A stretch of DNA of 64,000 bases from Acanthosepion lycidas (taxonomy: Eukaryota; Mollusca; Cephalopoda; Sepiida; Sepiidae): the NCBI GenBank assembly GCA_963932145.1, contig OZ010578.1:43912404-43976403 (forward strand), read 5' to 3'. The notes beneath the pieces were generated by a model. The model did not search any database. It was not told where the DNA came from and was given only the letters and a program-made list of their open reading frames with translations. Positions 23,341 through 35,039 of this stretch are shown here, piece by piece (the stretch's first letter is position 1; every line of letters starts with the position of its first letter). Made by a program: the position numbers and the translations under genes.

Positions 23341-23945
23341 GAAGTGTCAAAAGGATGGTTTCTTCTTTTATTTTAACTACCTTCACTCCTCAAAAATGCT
23401 GTTTTAAAAAAAAAAAAAAAAAAAAGCGATGATTAAATCTGGAATAAAACTTAGACATGAAATTTATACAATGCTCATGAGAATTACAAAGATAATAAGC
23501 ACTATTTATCAAATAGATTGTTTATTTACAAGAATAATTTTATATTTACATCATTCTAAAAACTAATGCAATATTTCTAAAAACTAATGCAATATTTATC
23601 ATTTATTAATTTATAAAAAAAATAAATGAAAACAATGTCTTATTCATAAATTTATAAACATTTATTAAATTAAAATATGCAAACCAAATATAAGGAAATC
23701 CTTATTTGCCATTTTATCAATTTCAAATCAGCTGGCAAGTAGCAGATGTTTTACCAAACACTACATTAAATGATATACTAGTGTAAATAAACTAATTATT
23801 TTTGTTGTGAATCCTCAAGAACAAAGAAAATGTAGAAATTCACTTACATATGTTTAGGTTTTATTATAATTCTAATCATCACTTTTTAAAACAATAAACA
23901 CTGTCAAGGAGTGAAGGTAATTAAAATAATAGTAGTATCAATAGA
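23341..23945. mobile_element. Inverted-repeat DNA element, copy 1
   Basis: Ends are inverted copies of each other. The left has TGTCAAAAGGATGGTTTC, ACTACCTTCACTCCTC and, after a poly-A, GCGATGATTAAATCTGGAAT. The right, reversed, has TTTCAAAAGG, AATTACCTTCACTCC and AAGTGATGATTAGAATTATAATAAAACC. The interior carries a 22-bp direct doublet (CTAAAAACTAATGCAATATT) at 23562-23600. A second copy is at 39790-40378. No transposase is present, so it is non-autonomous. Confidence 0.65.
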
Positions 23946-23968
23946 AAAAAAAAAAACCTTTTGAAACC

Positions 23969-23999
<31 letters not shown>

Positions 24000-24942
24000 G
24001 TGTGGATATGAAGGTCCTTTTTTGATGAATTTTTGATTGCAAATCTACTTGATTGTGTGATCAGACTTATTTAATTGAAGACTTTTTAGAAGGGCCACAA
24101 TCTATAAATTTATACAAAATAATGACAGAAGGTATCATATCATTTCATGAAAAGGTTAACAAAAAGCATTTTTAAATACTTGGGAGTGGCTGATGAGATA
24201 TCAATCAAGAAATTTATCTTGGGTTTTCTTACTCTGGCAATGAATTAGATAGCGATTTAAGATAATTTGTAGATGATAATGAATGTCAAGATTACAAAGT
24301 CAGATTCTATTTTCAGATCCATTTTAACATTTCCCTTCAGTTTCAAATATCAACAACTTCAACCTTATTTGGGGTTTCTTTTAATGTACAAAGCAATCAT
24401 ATATTCACCAGGGACGCAGCAACCATTTCGTATATTTATAACATGACAGGTAATGTCACCTTGGATTTTTTTTTTTTTTCCACAAAACATTTAAATCACT
24501 GCATGAAGAAAAAGAAAAAGTTATTGATTTGATAAATTTTTCAACAACAAATATTCATATTTTGCTAAAATGCATTAGAACTCATCTAGTTTAAAAAATT
24601 TTGAAATTATCAGAAACTAATTGCAGACTTTTTTTTAAATCTGTGTAATGAAGGATTTTTTAGTATGATTAATTATTGAATTATTTTGTTTTTATTTTAA
24701 GGCAGTTTATTACTAATATATTTTTGGTGTTTTTGAAGGAGAGAAAAGAAATTCACACATATTTGCAGACCCTTTGATAGGGTATCTAATCAATCCTTCA
24801 AGGAAAAGCTGGCATAACCCCAAAAATATAATTATAAAAAGTACAAAAAATAAAAAAAATGAAATATTAAAATTCCTTAAACATGGCTATTCTGTGAATT
24901 GGTCATAATTTAGCACAAAGATGAAATATTAACAACCATTTC

Positions 24943-24982
<40 letters not shown>

Positions 24983-25930
24983 CAATTGTGAAAACTTATT
25001 TCGAAACAAATGGGTATGAAATGGGGTTTATGAAATTACAAATTTTCAATTGTTCCTCCATTTTGTTGTATAACCAAGGTTGCACGTTTGATCAAATTAT
25101 TGACAGATTATCCATAACTTGAGGTGTGTGCTTAGCTTCTAAGGAATGTCTCCCAGAGACAAGAAGAAATATCATGCAGTATCTTTGTGGTTTCAAAGTT
25201 TTCTATCAGATGAGTAATTGTTGATAAAGCAAAAGGATCCCATTTTAAATTGTTCTCATGATTCATTGGAATGCAGCAGCAACAATGCGTGTGTGTGTGT
25301 GCGCGCGCATGCATGAGATTGTCCCCCTCTAAGAAAAATGTCATCTCTTCATTGATCACCTCAAAACAATGTGCATATCTATGACTTCAGCCCAGCCTTG
25401 CATGGTCACTTGCAGATATGACACTTGAAGTGTTACTTACTCTTTTGAGTTCACTGCCTGAAATAAGTTTTTGTAAATTTTGGAATGTCTGATCAAGCTA
25501 ACAGTTGACTTACGAAAACGCATGTAGAACAGGTGGAAAAACTTCCTCACAAGCTGCTTGATTCTTTCTTGGTCCTCTTGAAGCCATGTTAGCGAGCTTT
25601 TCAAAATGTTTCATAATTAATCATAACTAACATGATGAAAGTTATGATTATGAACTGTGTCTTCCCAGAAAAGTGGGGGAGGAGAAAAAAATATATTAAA
25701 TTGGCACAATCTTTGATTCATTTTTCTATGACAAGTGTATATATAAATTTTTGTCTGAAATTGTACTTTCACTGTACCAGAGTTACCACCCTTGAACTGG
25801 GGATGCCAGATAGTAATACATTTGTTATGACAATAGCAAACTGTTCAAAAATGTCAAGAAAAGCATGCAACAATAAATATTAAGGTAATCCAATGTTTTT
25901 TTTTTTTCTATCCGATTTCCAAGATAAGGA
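23945..25930. other. Intronic DNA with TA microsatellite
   Basis: The stretch holds a T-run at 23972-23999, (TA)n at 24944-24979, and (TG)(CG) at 25287-25310 (GTGTGTGTGTGTGCGCGCGC). Open frames at 25132-25359 and 25632-25883 have no recognisable domain or splice context. No gene was called. Confidence 0.45.
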
Positions 25931-25939
25931 ATTATCATT

Positions 25940-26265
25940 AGTTACACCATTTATATTCAGACTACTGTCCTCATCTTTGTTGTGTTATCACATTTCGACC
26001 ATTGTGCCCTCCAGCCTTCCTCGAATGTACATCAATTTGGGTAACCTACAGATCTGAGTAACCACCTATTTAATCTATAGAGGAAGACCATTCTTGTTCC
26101 ACTGCCCATGTCTAAAAAGATATTGTCTAGTTCTTGTTCAGTTATTGCTTAACTGTTTCCACTAAGTGCCAGTACACATTGCCCAACCCAGGGAAATGAC
26201 GACTGTGTCACCAAATTCACAAACCAACACTTATCCACTAGGCCATAGGACAATTTGCTGTAGTG
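25940..26265 (-). mobile_element. tRNA-SINE, 'AAACGTTG' family, near full length
   Basis: On the minus strand the order is GGCCTAGTGGATAAGTGTTGG (box A region), GTGAATTTGGTGACACAGTC, then the linker GACATGGGCAGTGGAACAAG and TATAGATTAAATAGGTGG. The end is GGAGGGCACAATGGTCGAAATG, GTGATAACACAACAAAGATG, AGGACAGTAGTCTGAATATA. This is the most complete copy and shows that the 3' motif and the tRNA head belong to one element of about 320 bp. Confidence 0.65.
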
Positions 26266-26487
26266 AACTTAGAGCCTTAAACTTAACCTGGATGCTGATT
26301 AGGTCTTGACTGCTGATGCTGCTCACATTTTGATTGCTGTTGCAGTTTAAGCCTGTCATTTGTCACTTTTTTCACAGCTCCCATATTGTACATATTTCTA
26401 TAATCCAATATTGTTCAAGAATAGATAGAGTAATTAAGCTCAGTATCTATGCCATTGTATTTATTGTTTTTGAAAATTTAAACAGGT

Positions 26488-26865
26488 TTTTAAAATTAGT
26501 GTACATTGATAGTAGAACTCATATTTTTATTTGTTCTAACAAAATATAAAAGGGTGGATCATTAACTATTACCCAACACATACTTATCTGAATTTTGGCC
26601 TGAAATTATCATTGTATTATTAACATTCATCATTGAAATGGACTGGCAAAGGGATTATGTTAAAGAAATAAATATTTGTGAAAAATAAATGTTTTTCATC
26701 ATTAGGCTAGAGGGTTATTGATCTACATATATATCTCAAGTTGTACATGAAGCAGAAAAATTAAATGCCTTATAATCAAAGTTTTCTCTCCCTGTCTGAT
26801 ATAGAATATACAGCTCATATTTTTAACAGATATTTTAATAAAGAAACCCTGACAGTATAAAATCA
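26488..26865. repeat. Direct duplication, left copy
   Basis: About 370 bp align collinearly with 27803-28186, offset about 1.3 kb. Shared blocks include TTTTGTTCTAACAAAATATAAAA, GGATCATTAACT, CTGAAATTATCATTGTAT, TTTTTCATCATTAGG, and GATATAGAATATACAGCTC with TTTTAACAGATA. Similarity is moderate, so it is an old duplication or two copies of one unidentified repeat. (TA)n at 27037-27079 lies between. Confidence 0.6.
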
Positions 26866-27031
26866 TCATCTTCCTTTAACTTTGTTCATGGGGGAATATG
26901 ATATATAAATTTTTATATATCTGGATAATGTTAGGTATATGAATGACAAAGTGGAAAAAAAATCTGTATAAGACATTTCATCCTTTAGGATTTCATTGGA
27001 CTAAAGTAATATTTAAACACTGAAATTTAAA

Positions 27032-27083
<52 letters not shown>

Positions 27084-27802
27084 TATGTCATGTCTGAGCA
27101 TGTAGTCTAGCCAATTATATTCAGTTTCTTTATGCTTTTGTCTTTATCCTTTTTTATCATGATGAAAGCAAAAGGGTATAGAAAGTACTTTGACTGCAGT
27201 TTCTAACAAATTTTATCTTTCTTGGCAGTTCTTCTATTACCACAATGTGAGATACTTAATAATAAAAATGATACAAACAGAAACATAAGAAAACTAAATA
27301 AAATTGTCTAAACTACATGCCTAGACATATCTACAAAATTCTTTTAATACCAAAGTTTAAAATTTCAGTGTTTCAACATCTTCACTGTTTCCTGTTAGTG
27401 CATAATTATAAATGACGCTTGCATTTTTATATTCCTCCTCCTCTTCAGACATATAATTCTACCAACAAAAACAGTCCATTGAGGTTCAAAAGGCTGAAAC
27501 ACATTACATAGAATTTTTTTCCACTTTAAACTTTGTTCATTAATTTATAAACAAAGTATAAATATTAAGCTAAAAGCTGTAAATGCCATATTTGCAGAGA
27601 TGTAAGAAACATTATTATATACTTTAGACTTTGGCCAACAAGCTTACCATGATTTTTATTCTCAAGCATTTGAACCTCAAATCCACATGTAAAATGCAAG
27701 GTAATTGTTAAAGTCACGTTTTTTTTTTTTCTTTTTAGAAAGAAAAACTCAATAACTAAGACATTGAAGTTTTACTACTTTTTAAAAAAAATTTAAAAAG
27801 TT

Positions 27803-28186
27803 CTTTAAAATTAGTCTACAAAGATGCTGGAAATTATATTTTTGTTCTAATAGAATATAAAAAAAGTGGATCACTAACTCTGTAGTTCAACTTTTACTTG
27901 GCTGTGTTTTGATCTGAAATTATCACTGTATAATGTTTAATCTCTGTAATTAAGATTTATCCCTCAAGTGCAATAATTTGTGAAAAAAATTTTTTTCCAT
28001 CATTAGGTTACAGACTTATTGATGTACCTACATATCCTCAAATGTACACTCACAATGTTTGTGAAAGAGAATATAACGAACCAATGATTTATAATCAATA
28101 TTTTATTTTCCCATCCGATATAAAATATACAGCTTGTGTTTTAAACAGATAATTTTATATATAAAGAAATCCCTATGATAGTAGAG
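27803..28186. repeat. Direct duplication, right copy
   Basis: Partner of 26488-26865. It shows TTTTTGTTCTAATAGAATATAAAA, GGATCACTAACT, CTGAAATTATCACTGTAT, TTTTCCATCATTAGG, and GATATAAAATATACAGCTTG with TTTTAAACAGATA. No coding frame is present in either copy. Confidence 0.6.
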
Positions 28187-28515
28187 TATTTCTCAACATG
28201 GCATTTGCCTTTCATAATGTTACCTTGTGAGCATGCAGCATGCCCTTCCCCAGCTGAGAATCTAAATGCAACAAGGGGTAGTCATTGACTGGTCATTGGA
28301 AAGTTTGGGCGAGTACCACTTTGTATATTTACATCACCTTTCATTTTTTTTTTTTTTTTTTTTAAATCATTTTTCTTTCTTTCATTTATTTTTTTTGTGT
28401 ATCTTTTATGCTGTCAAAACTCGTACATTACACAAAACCCAAGTGCCTCCTACCTTTCCCCAATCCTCCGCAGAGTAGGTGTCACCTAGCGCATGAGGAT
28501 GGCTTTCTTCATTTA

Positions 28516-28618
28516 TTAGGTTGGTGCAAAAATAATGACGTAATAATGTCGTTTTTTGACGTTAAAAAAATACGTCAAAAAACGACATTATTACGTCATT
28601 AGTTTTGCACCAACCTAA
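28516..28618. mobile_element. Palindromic mariner MITE, MADE1/Hsmar1-type ends
   Basis: A 103-bp near-perfect palindrome starts TTAGGTTGGTGCAAAA and ends with its reverse complement TTTTGCACCAACCTAA. Arms are about 47 bp with a single mismatch near each end (AAAAATAATG versus reversed AAAACTAATG) and a short AT loop. TA dinucleotides flank it at 28514-28515 and 28619-28620, the target duplication of Tc1/mariner elements. The first 16 bases equal the terminus of the human MADE1 MITE of Hsmar1 as I recall it, while the inner arms (GACGTAATAATGTCG) differ. It has no coding capacity and would need a mariner transposase in trans. The high arm symmetry suggests a young insertion. Confidence 0.93.
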
Positions 28619-28621
28619 TAG

Positions 28622-29620
28622 TAATTTAGAAAGAAAAAAAAATGTAGGAAAGTTAATGTGTAACAACCAAATTTTTCAATAATGTTTCAAAGACTTTTTT
28701 TTATGAGAGCTTATTCTGAAGTTGTGTCCCATTTAGAAAGAAAACAAGACAAGGTTTCACCTTCTTTCCTTAAAAGGGAAAAAGATCCTTAATTCTTTTA
28801 TAATGATACATTAAACAAGATAAGTGCTGATTAACTGATGCCTGCGTATACACGACATGGTTAAGGTACTTGAAAGGGTCTAATATACTTATTACTCATT
28901 TAACAACAGTAAACATACATCTATAAATACTTATATATACATCTACACAAATCTAGTTTTGCATTTATAAAGTATTCACATATACAAAGAAGCATTACAT
29001 ATGTACACACATGCATACATATATTTTCAAATGTTAGATTTAGTGGATGCCCATATTTAAGTAGATACTCCATTTTTTAAACAGGTTTTTTTGTCTACCA
29101 GCCTACACACTAAAAAAAAAAAAAAAATTAATAAATAATATCCATTATACCCGAGTGTGCAAACTGGTAGACAAAATAATGTGTACAATGCAACTTCATG
29201 TATAGTGCAAACCTGAATTTTTTTTTTTTCATGAATTTTTAACCCCAGCAGAAAAAAAAAAAAAAATTACCTGTGTATAAATGAAAATGCATAATTTTTA
29301 ACCTCTTCGAAAACAAAAAAAAAAAAAATCTATATATAAACTATTTCTATCTGCAAGTGACATATGTAAATATTACCTCCCTTACCTACCAACTGAACTT
29401 TTACTGTTGTTGATTTTTAATACATAGTAATCTCTCAGACATAACCTGTGTTATATTTAATTGTTGCTATTAATGTTAGCAAAATATGATCTATGCATTG
29501 CCCTCATCTGTCTTTATATTTTATCTCTTAATTAAGCTGTCTCCAGGTTTGCTGTCTCTTCCCTTCCACTTTTTATATTCATAATGATGAAAGACAAGGG
29601 TTTTTTCATTGATCTTCTAT
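28622..29620. other. Intronic DNA with small inverted repeat
   Basis: Around 29086-29184 the sequence TTTTTTTGTCTACCAGCCTACACAC is inverted by GTGTGCAAACTGGTAGACAAAAT about 45 bp later. Before it, TAGTGGATGCCCATATTTAAGTAGAT matches 44651-44679. This is a copy of the tRNA-headed repeat at 44650-44960, lacking its middle. Many A-tracts follow. No gene is seen. Confidence 0.5.
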
Positions 29621-29739
29621 GAAAAGTAGAAACAAAAAGTAGAAGCTTTAATGTATGTCAAAGACATTCACTCATCTTCTCCATATTTTTCAGTACACAC
29701 ATTTGTAGATTACGACTTGACAACTCATCCAAGCTGTAA

Positions 29740-30530
29740 AGCTCAACTCCTTGATACTTAAACTCTCAGCCATAAGAATGCCATATGATATTTATATCAA
29801 TAATTTTATCAAAGGTTTGATAAATATGATATCTTGGCTTTCCCACCACTGTAATATAGCTTCCCTGTTCCTTTTCTATAAATACATCCTTAGTATTTGT
29901 TCTGATGAACTTTCCACCATGATTATTAACACTGTTTAGTTTCTTGTATATAAAAAGTAATCATTGTAAATATTCATTGAGGTTTCATTTTTAAAATGTT
30001 TTTATTCCCCCCACCCACAACAGACAAATTGTGAATATGGGAACTAGTTAGGACTTTATAGAGACTTTGGGGTATTACAGTGACTGTAGTAAGAATGGTA
30101 AGAAGAATGTGCTGTGTTGGAATAAGGAATAATGTGGTATGTTTTGGTAAATAATCATGGCTAGCTAAGTTTAAGATTGAAGAGCAGCCTTACACCCCCC
30201 CATCCCACCTTTTGGCCTTGTGCCACATTTTTGTATTTTCAAAATAAATATTGTTTCCACCATGGTACCTAGACTTTATGAATTTAAGCACAGTACTACA
30301 TTGGTGTCTAGGTCTCATCATTTTACAGCTGAAATGGTGGGATGTAACCATAAGTTCTAAGCTAACAGTTTTTCTCTTGCACTTCTTGCTTGTGGAATTC
30401 TCTTCAGTCTTCTAAATTCCTGTTCTTTTATTGTTCTCTCTTCTTAATGTCTTCTTTTTCACATATTCACTCACACTCAGTAAACCCTTGAAATGAAATG
30501 ATTAAAAATAAAAAAAATAAAAAAATGAAT
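29740..30530 (+). mobile_element. Jockey-like LINE, RT end and tail, interrupted
   Basis: The frame at 29751-29939 includes WLSHHCNIASLFLFYKYILS, matching 'R(D/N)VASF.LFSKYF' at 1360-1400. After about 300 bp of unrelated sequence, 30270-30530 resumes with the 3' portion (TTTTTCTCTTGCACTTCTTGC, CACTCAGTAAACCCTTGAAATG) and an A-rich tail. The middle looks like an insertion into the LINE. The copy is inactive. Confidence 0.6.
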
Positions 30531-30829
30531 AAAAAGAAATACTTGATGAATATTGCGTAGTTCATGCACATTGAACTGAATTGGTGAAGGAGAATCAATC
30601 AATATGAAGAACTAATTTGTATTTCATGTCATCTTTGTTCAATTCTAAATAATTTTCTATTTTTATTCTTCAAAAAGTTTAGTAATGAAATTGTGATTCA
30701 TATGAAAATACTATACAGTTGAGAGATTGAGACATTCTTCTCATTTTATAAACCTGTTCTATTTGAGAGACTTTTCTATTTGTTTTATCCCAAAGAAGTC
30801 AAATGGACTTGCCCAAGAGTTACTTAAAG

Positions 30830-31995
30830 GAAAGTAACTACAACAGGTGCAAGACAACCCAACACCACCGACTCGACACCAGGTCAACTCAGGACCAAGA
30901 CAACTCAGGACCAAGACAACTCAGCACTAGAAAAACATAACTTTTTTTATAACCAGATAAAAGTAATTTATTAAGGATCAAAACCTTAATTAGTGAATAT
31001 TTTTCTTCAAATAAGACATTTGTAAAGGCATTATGTAAAATATGAAGAATTTTTTGTTTTTCATTATTTTTAATAATAAAGTAAATCATAAAGAAATTTA
31101 TTTTCTAATAAAGTAAATTGACATATAAAAAATAATTCAATAAAAGTTGTTTTTAATTATTTTTTTAAATAAAGTAAATGAAAAAAAGCAAAACAAAATT
31201 AATAAGTTTTTATTTTAATTATTTTTATTAAAGTAAATCAATATTCTAAAATATTTTATAAAAAAATAATGTAATATATTTTATAAAAAAATAATGTAAT
31301 AAAACGCAAAAATTCAGAAAAACCAATTAATTTGTTTTATTTATATTATACAAAAATCGTTTTAAATATTTAAAAATTTACTCAAAACTGTATGCAATAC
31401 CTCTTCATTTGCTTTCATATATTTCTTCAATATTGGGGAAGGAGAGATGAACCACAAATAACATTTTTGTTGACATTAAAAAAAAAAAAAATATGAAAGT
31501 AATATGATCATGTTAAAACATAACTTTTAAAAAATGAATAAAAGTAATTTATTAAGGCTTAAAATCAAATAAGAGTTTAATTAAATTTTAATTTAAAATT
31601 GTATGCAATCCCTCTTAAATATTCAGTAGGGAGATCGTCATAAAAAAGAAGAAAGAATTCGTAAAATTCTTTCATCTACCTTCATATGAATCTTACATTT
31701 TTCAATTTACTTTATTAAAAAGTAATTAAAAACAAGTGTGTTTTATTGAATTATTTTTTTATATGTTAATTTACTTTATTAAAATGTTAATTTCTTTAGG
31801 ATTTAGTTAATTAAAAACAATTAAAAAATTGTCACTAAATTACGGTTTTAATCCTTAATAAATTACTTTTATTCAGTCATAAAAAATGTTTTTCTGTTAC
31901 CAAGTTTCCCCACCTGTGTTCAGCTGGTGGTATTGAGTTATCCCTTCCCAGCAACAACTCAGGGCCAGACAAATGAGTAATATCCTCACTTGTAC
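30830..31995. mobile_element. About 1.1-kb inverted-repeat (foldback) element
   Basis: The left arm (about 30920-31200) and right arm (about 31690-31910) are inverted copies of about 250 bp. For example, AGATAAAAGTAATTTATTAAGG and ACATATAAAAAATAATTCAATAAAA on the left match the reversed GAATAAAAGTAATTTATTAAGG and ACATATAAAAAAATAATTCAATAAAA on the right. A third fragment of the arm lies at 31515-31565. The outer left holds a doublet GGACCAAGACAACTCA. The centre has a 26-bp direct doublet at 31252-31305. No protein is encoded; the class is not recognised. Confidence 0.6.
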
Positions 31996-31999
31996 TAAC

Positions 32000-32095
32000 A
32001 TGTAAATAAAGTGTTTTGTAACATTAAATCCTTTCGTTTGGTCTCCTTATTACTACTAAGTCAATTGTTATAACATTATTCTTAGCTCAAAACTA
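32000..32095. other. Possible LTR-end-like sequence
   Basis: AATAAAGTGTTTTGTAACATT, followed by CCTTTCGTTTGGTCTCCTTA and TTGTTATAACA, resembles the polyadenylation-to-end portion of an LTR retrotransposon. I found no matching second LTR or internal genes, so this is weak. Confidence 0.2.
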
Positions 32096-32429
32096 TTGCC
32101 ATTAGAAAGCATTAGAAAGAGTGACTTCTCTCAGATTAATGATAATCAATATCAAGTTATCATGATAACTGCCAAGTTTATATTGTAAAATTTTTTTTCT
32201 GTTTCACAAATAAGGATTTTTTTTTTTTTTTTTTTACCAACTGTGGAAACTTGCTTTCTTAAATGTAATATAGATTAATTCACCTACAAACCATAAAGTC
32301 ATGAACTCAGTAATTACAAACATAAAAACAATACATTATTGTAACACATTTAATGCACAGTAGTGCAACACCTTATCTTTCCGAGTTGCCTTAATGGTAT
32401 TTTTCAAGACCATAGAAATCCGACAAACT

Positions 32430-32875
32430 TTCAAAATATTTATTCTCAAACTATTGTCCTTATCTTTGTTGTTGTTAACACAATGTTTCAGTTGTTGTTC
32501 CTTCTGGCCTTCATTAATTGCTTACTGATCTTGGTAATTTTTAAGGATTTCCAAAATGAACTTTTTATTTAATCTATAAGATAGGTTATGGTAAATTGTT
32601 TCCATTCTACTGACCATGTCTACAGATATCTCATCTCATAGACATGGTCAACAGAATGAGAACACTCTACCCTCATGGATTAAATAAAGTGTTTAGTGCA
32701 AATATTCCCCAAAAGTTACCCTGGTTGACAAGCACTTTATCAAAGTCAAGAGGGCATAATGGCCAAAAATATAGTGATAATAACAACAAAGATGTGGACA
32801 AGAGTTTGAGTATAAATAATGTGAATAATGATAACTCCTTACCCAGAAATTTTAACAGAAAGTAAAAAGTATGGA
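32430..32875. mobile_element. Head-to-head inverted pair of SINE fragments
   Basis: 32430-32640 is a minus-strand and 32641-32875 a plus-strand copy of the 'AAACGTTG' family. The symmetry centre is near GATATCTCATCTCATAGACATGG. Each half runs from the ATAGACATGGTC linker to GGCATAATGGCCAAAAATAT, GTGATAATAACAACAAAGATG and TATAAATAATG. The halves differ at many positions, so the event is old, or two related copies met. Confidence 0.6.
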
Positions 32876-33439
32876 TCCTCTTTTATACTCATGACAATGC
32901 AGGTGACATAATGGTTAATGATACAAAGAATGTAATCAGCAAAGTTCAAAACTGTTTGCATTCACTTTACTCTAATACCCTCAAGAAAGACATGAAATTA
33001 GTTTTCCAAGCTATAAAAGTATTTTTTCTTTTAGACTAATGTTCATCCAATACAAGGGTCAAGAGCTACTCAAGGTAGAGGGATACTGTGTGGTGTTGCA
33101 TGAACATAAGGCAAGAAGTGCAGTTCATGAAGTTAGGTAGGAAAGATAACAGTTAACACTAAACTTGAAGAGGTTACGATTATAGTGATTGGGAAAACCT
33201 CCTGCCAGGTGTCTCTTCTATAAGGTAACAGTTCTTAGGAAGAAGTTATTTGAGTGGAACTTATTACTAAAGAAATACAAAAGGAATGTGGAGGATTCAT
33301 CCATATGTGCATGTCAGGTCCCAGCTGCAAAACCAGGGCTGGTAGAACCCAGGGATGTAGCTCATCAGAACACTTGCCATGAAAATAGCAAGAGGCTTGT
33401 GGCATTTCATCTGTGGGGAAAAGGGTTATAAAGTGGAAA

Positions 33440-33800
33440 ATAATTTATCACCCACAAGGCTGCATAGATGCTTGAATTATCATAAGATACAAGTGAGGAC
33501 TGGGGAAACTACAATCCAGATATGGTAGCAATACTTCACTTTTGCTCTGATCTGACTCTTGGAAAGATAGAGGATAGCAAGCGTTCAGATACTTATTGGA
33601 GTGTTAAAATGAACTAACCATTTTTCCAGTATCTTCAGCAATAGATTGTATATATGACTTCCACTTAAGTTTTGAATGAGCTTGAATCCCAACAGATATT
33701 CAAGGCAAATAAGAGGAAAGTTGGAACTGTTTGGCCTTGTGATATAGACCAACCTGGATACCAAGCTAGGAACCTATCCTTGTAAAAATTGACTTGTTAC
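33440..33800 (-). mobile_element. LINE RT fragment, jockey-like
   Basis: On the minus strand one frame reads LKWKSYIQSIAEDTGKM, which corresponds to the 'DLKWNSYIQSIAK' segment preceding the 'VGSLYRA' region of jockey-type LINE RTs. Downstream, in broken frames, LLPYLDC corresponds to the C..IW segment. An A-run of about 40 at 33859-33897 lies at its 5' side. Confidence 0.6.
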
Positions 33801-33861
33801 CAAAGTCACAACAGCATTGTTTGGTGTGGTTACCACAATATGCTCTACCAGGAGTCTCCGG

Positions 33862-33898
<37 letters not shown>

Positions 33899-33899
33899 A

Positions 33900-34737
33900 T
33901 ATACTTGACACATTTTTCTTCATGAATATTTTTACTGACTGTGGATTTAATTCGGCTCTTTGAAATTTAAGCTGCAAAATGAAAGATGAAAAGATTATTT
34001 TTCTTCATATATTAGTATTTTCATGACAGATTTCCAGTTGCAACCTTTAAAAATTTGCTATCTATATAGATGCAGGCCTGGGTGGTATTTCATTGTGCCA
34101 GTAGAGTAAATCTCATAAAAGCTACCCACAAAAAAAAAAATGTGAAAATGAATCCATGCACACACAGTTGAAATATTTGATTATCAAAAGAGATTAAATA
34201 AATAATCTTTTTTTTTCTCTCTCTCCATGGATGCCATATTTTATCTAACAAACTTTGATTGAAGTAACATCATCATCTGTGCCACACATATCGGATGATG
34301 CTTCTTCAGACTATGCTAAAGAGCTTTCAAAGTTCAGAGGATAGAGGATTAAACAAGATATCAAAATGCCAATAGTTACATTATTGGTATCATATCAATA
34401 AGCTGCCTTATCCTGGGTAATTTTTAAGCTAGTATAAGGTTTTCACTCAATAGTGAATTTGCTTAAAATCAATAACTCATTATGCTTTATGTGTATGACA
34501 TAATATTTGCCTAATAAACTATATTCATCAAAGCACAAATTGCACTTTGATCAGACAAATGGCAAGTTAACTAATAATATAGGCAGGTATATGTGTATGC
34601 ACTAAAACTTGTAGATGTAAATATATCCATACACTTAATATTAATACCTAGGCACACATTCTTATATACATTCATGTATACTTACAATATATATTCTTTT
34701 TAACTCTTGTCATAATGATATGTACACAAATGGGTGG
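33900..34737. other. Intronic DNA, no gene seen
   Basis: No exon, element end or structured repeat was recognised apart from short A and T tracts. Confidence 0.45.
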
Positions 34738-34965
34738 ATAACATCTATGTTATCAGTGTGGAAAGTGTAATTGGTAAGCCAAGCTCAAATTCTGGCTTAG
34801 TCTACCGTGTTCCCTTTCAAACTAATGATCTTGGGAAAGGCATGAATTTATCTCTTCTCCTTCCAACTATAAATTAAATAGCAGGGTTGACTGGGCTTTG
34901 TAGCCTTGTGTGGCAATCAGTATAGGAGAAAGAAAATAGTTCCATACCATGGAAAGTCTCTTCAC
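34738..34965 (+). mobile_element. tRNA-derived SINE with conserved central domain
   Basis: The head GTGTAATTGGTAAGCCAAGCT with box B-like CTCAAATTCTGG is followed by core GGGAAAGGCATGAATTTATC, AATAGCAGGGTTGACTGGGC, then GTGTGGCAATCAG. Order and spacing match the copies at 2405 and 52072. Confidence 0.6.
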
Positions 34966-34971
34966 AGATTC

Positions 34972-35039
34972 TTTCTTAATTATCTGTAAATAGTCACAAC
35001 TTCTTGGGAAGTTGTGGCTATTTACAGATAATTAAGAAA
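34972..35039. repeat. 68-bp near-perfect hairpin
   Basis: Arms of 32 bp (TTTCTTAATTATCTGTAAAT, then AGTCACAACTTC) fold back on their reverse complement with a TTGG loop and one A/G difference that would be a G:U pair in RNA. It directly follows the SINE at 34738-34965. It could be a snapback duplication or a small hairpin RNA precursor; the sequence alone does not decide. Confidence 0.85.

Noticed and set aside
32000..32095. LTR retrotransposon
   Set aside because: Only an LTR-end-like sequence is visible; no second LTR, primer-binding site or gag/pol reading was found nearby.
33189..33431. 80-codon open frame on the plus strand
   Set aside because: No recognised domain, no splice or promoter context, and it lies among LINE debris; not supportable as a gene.
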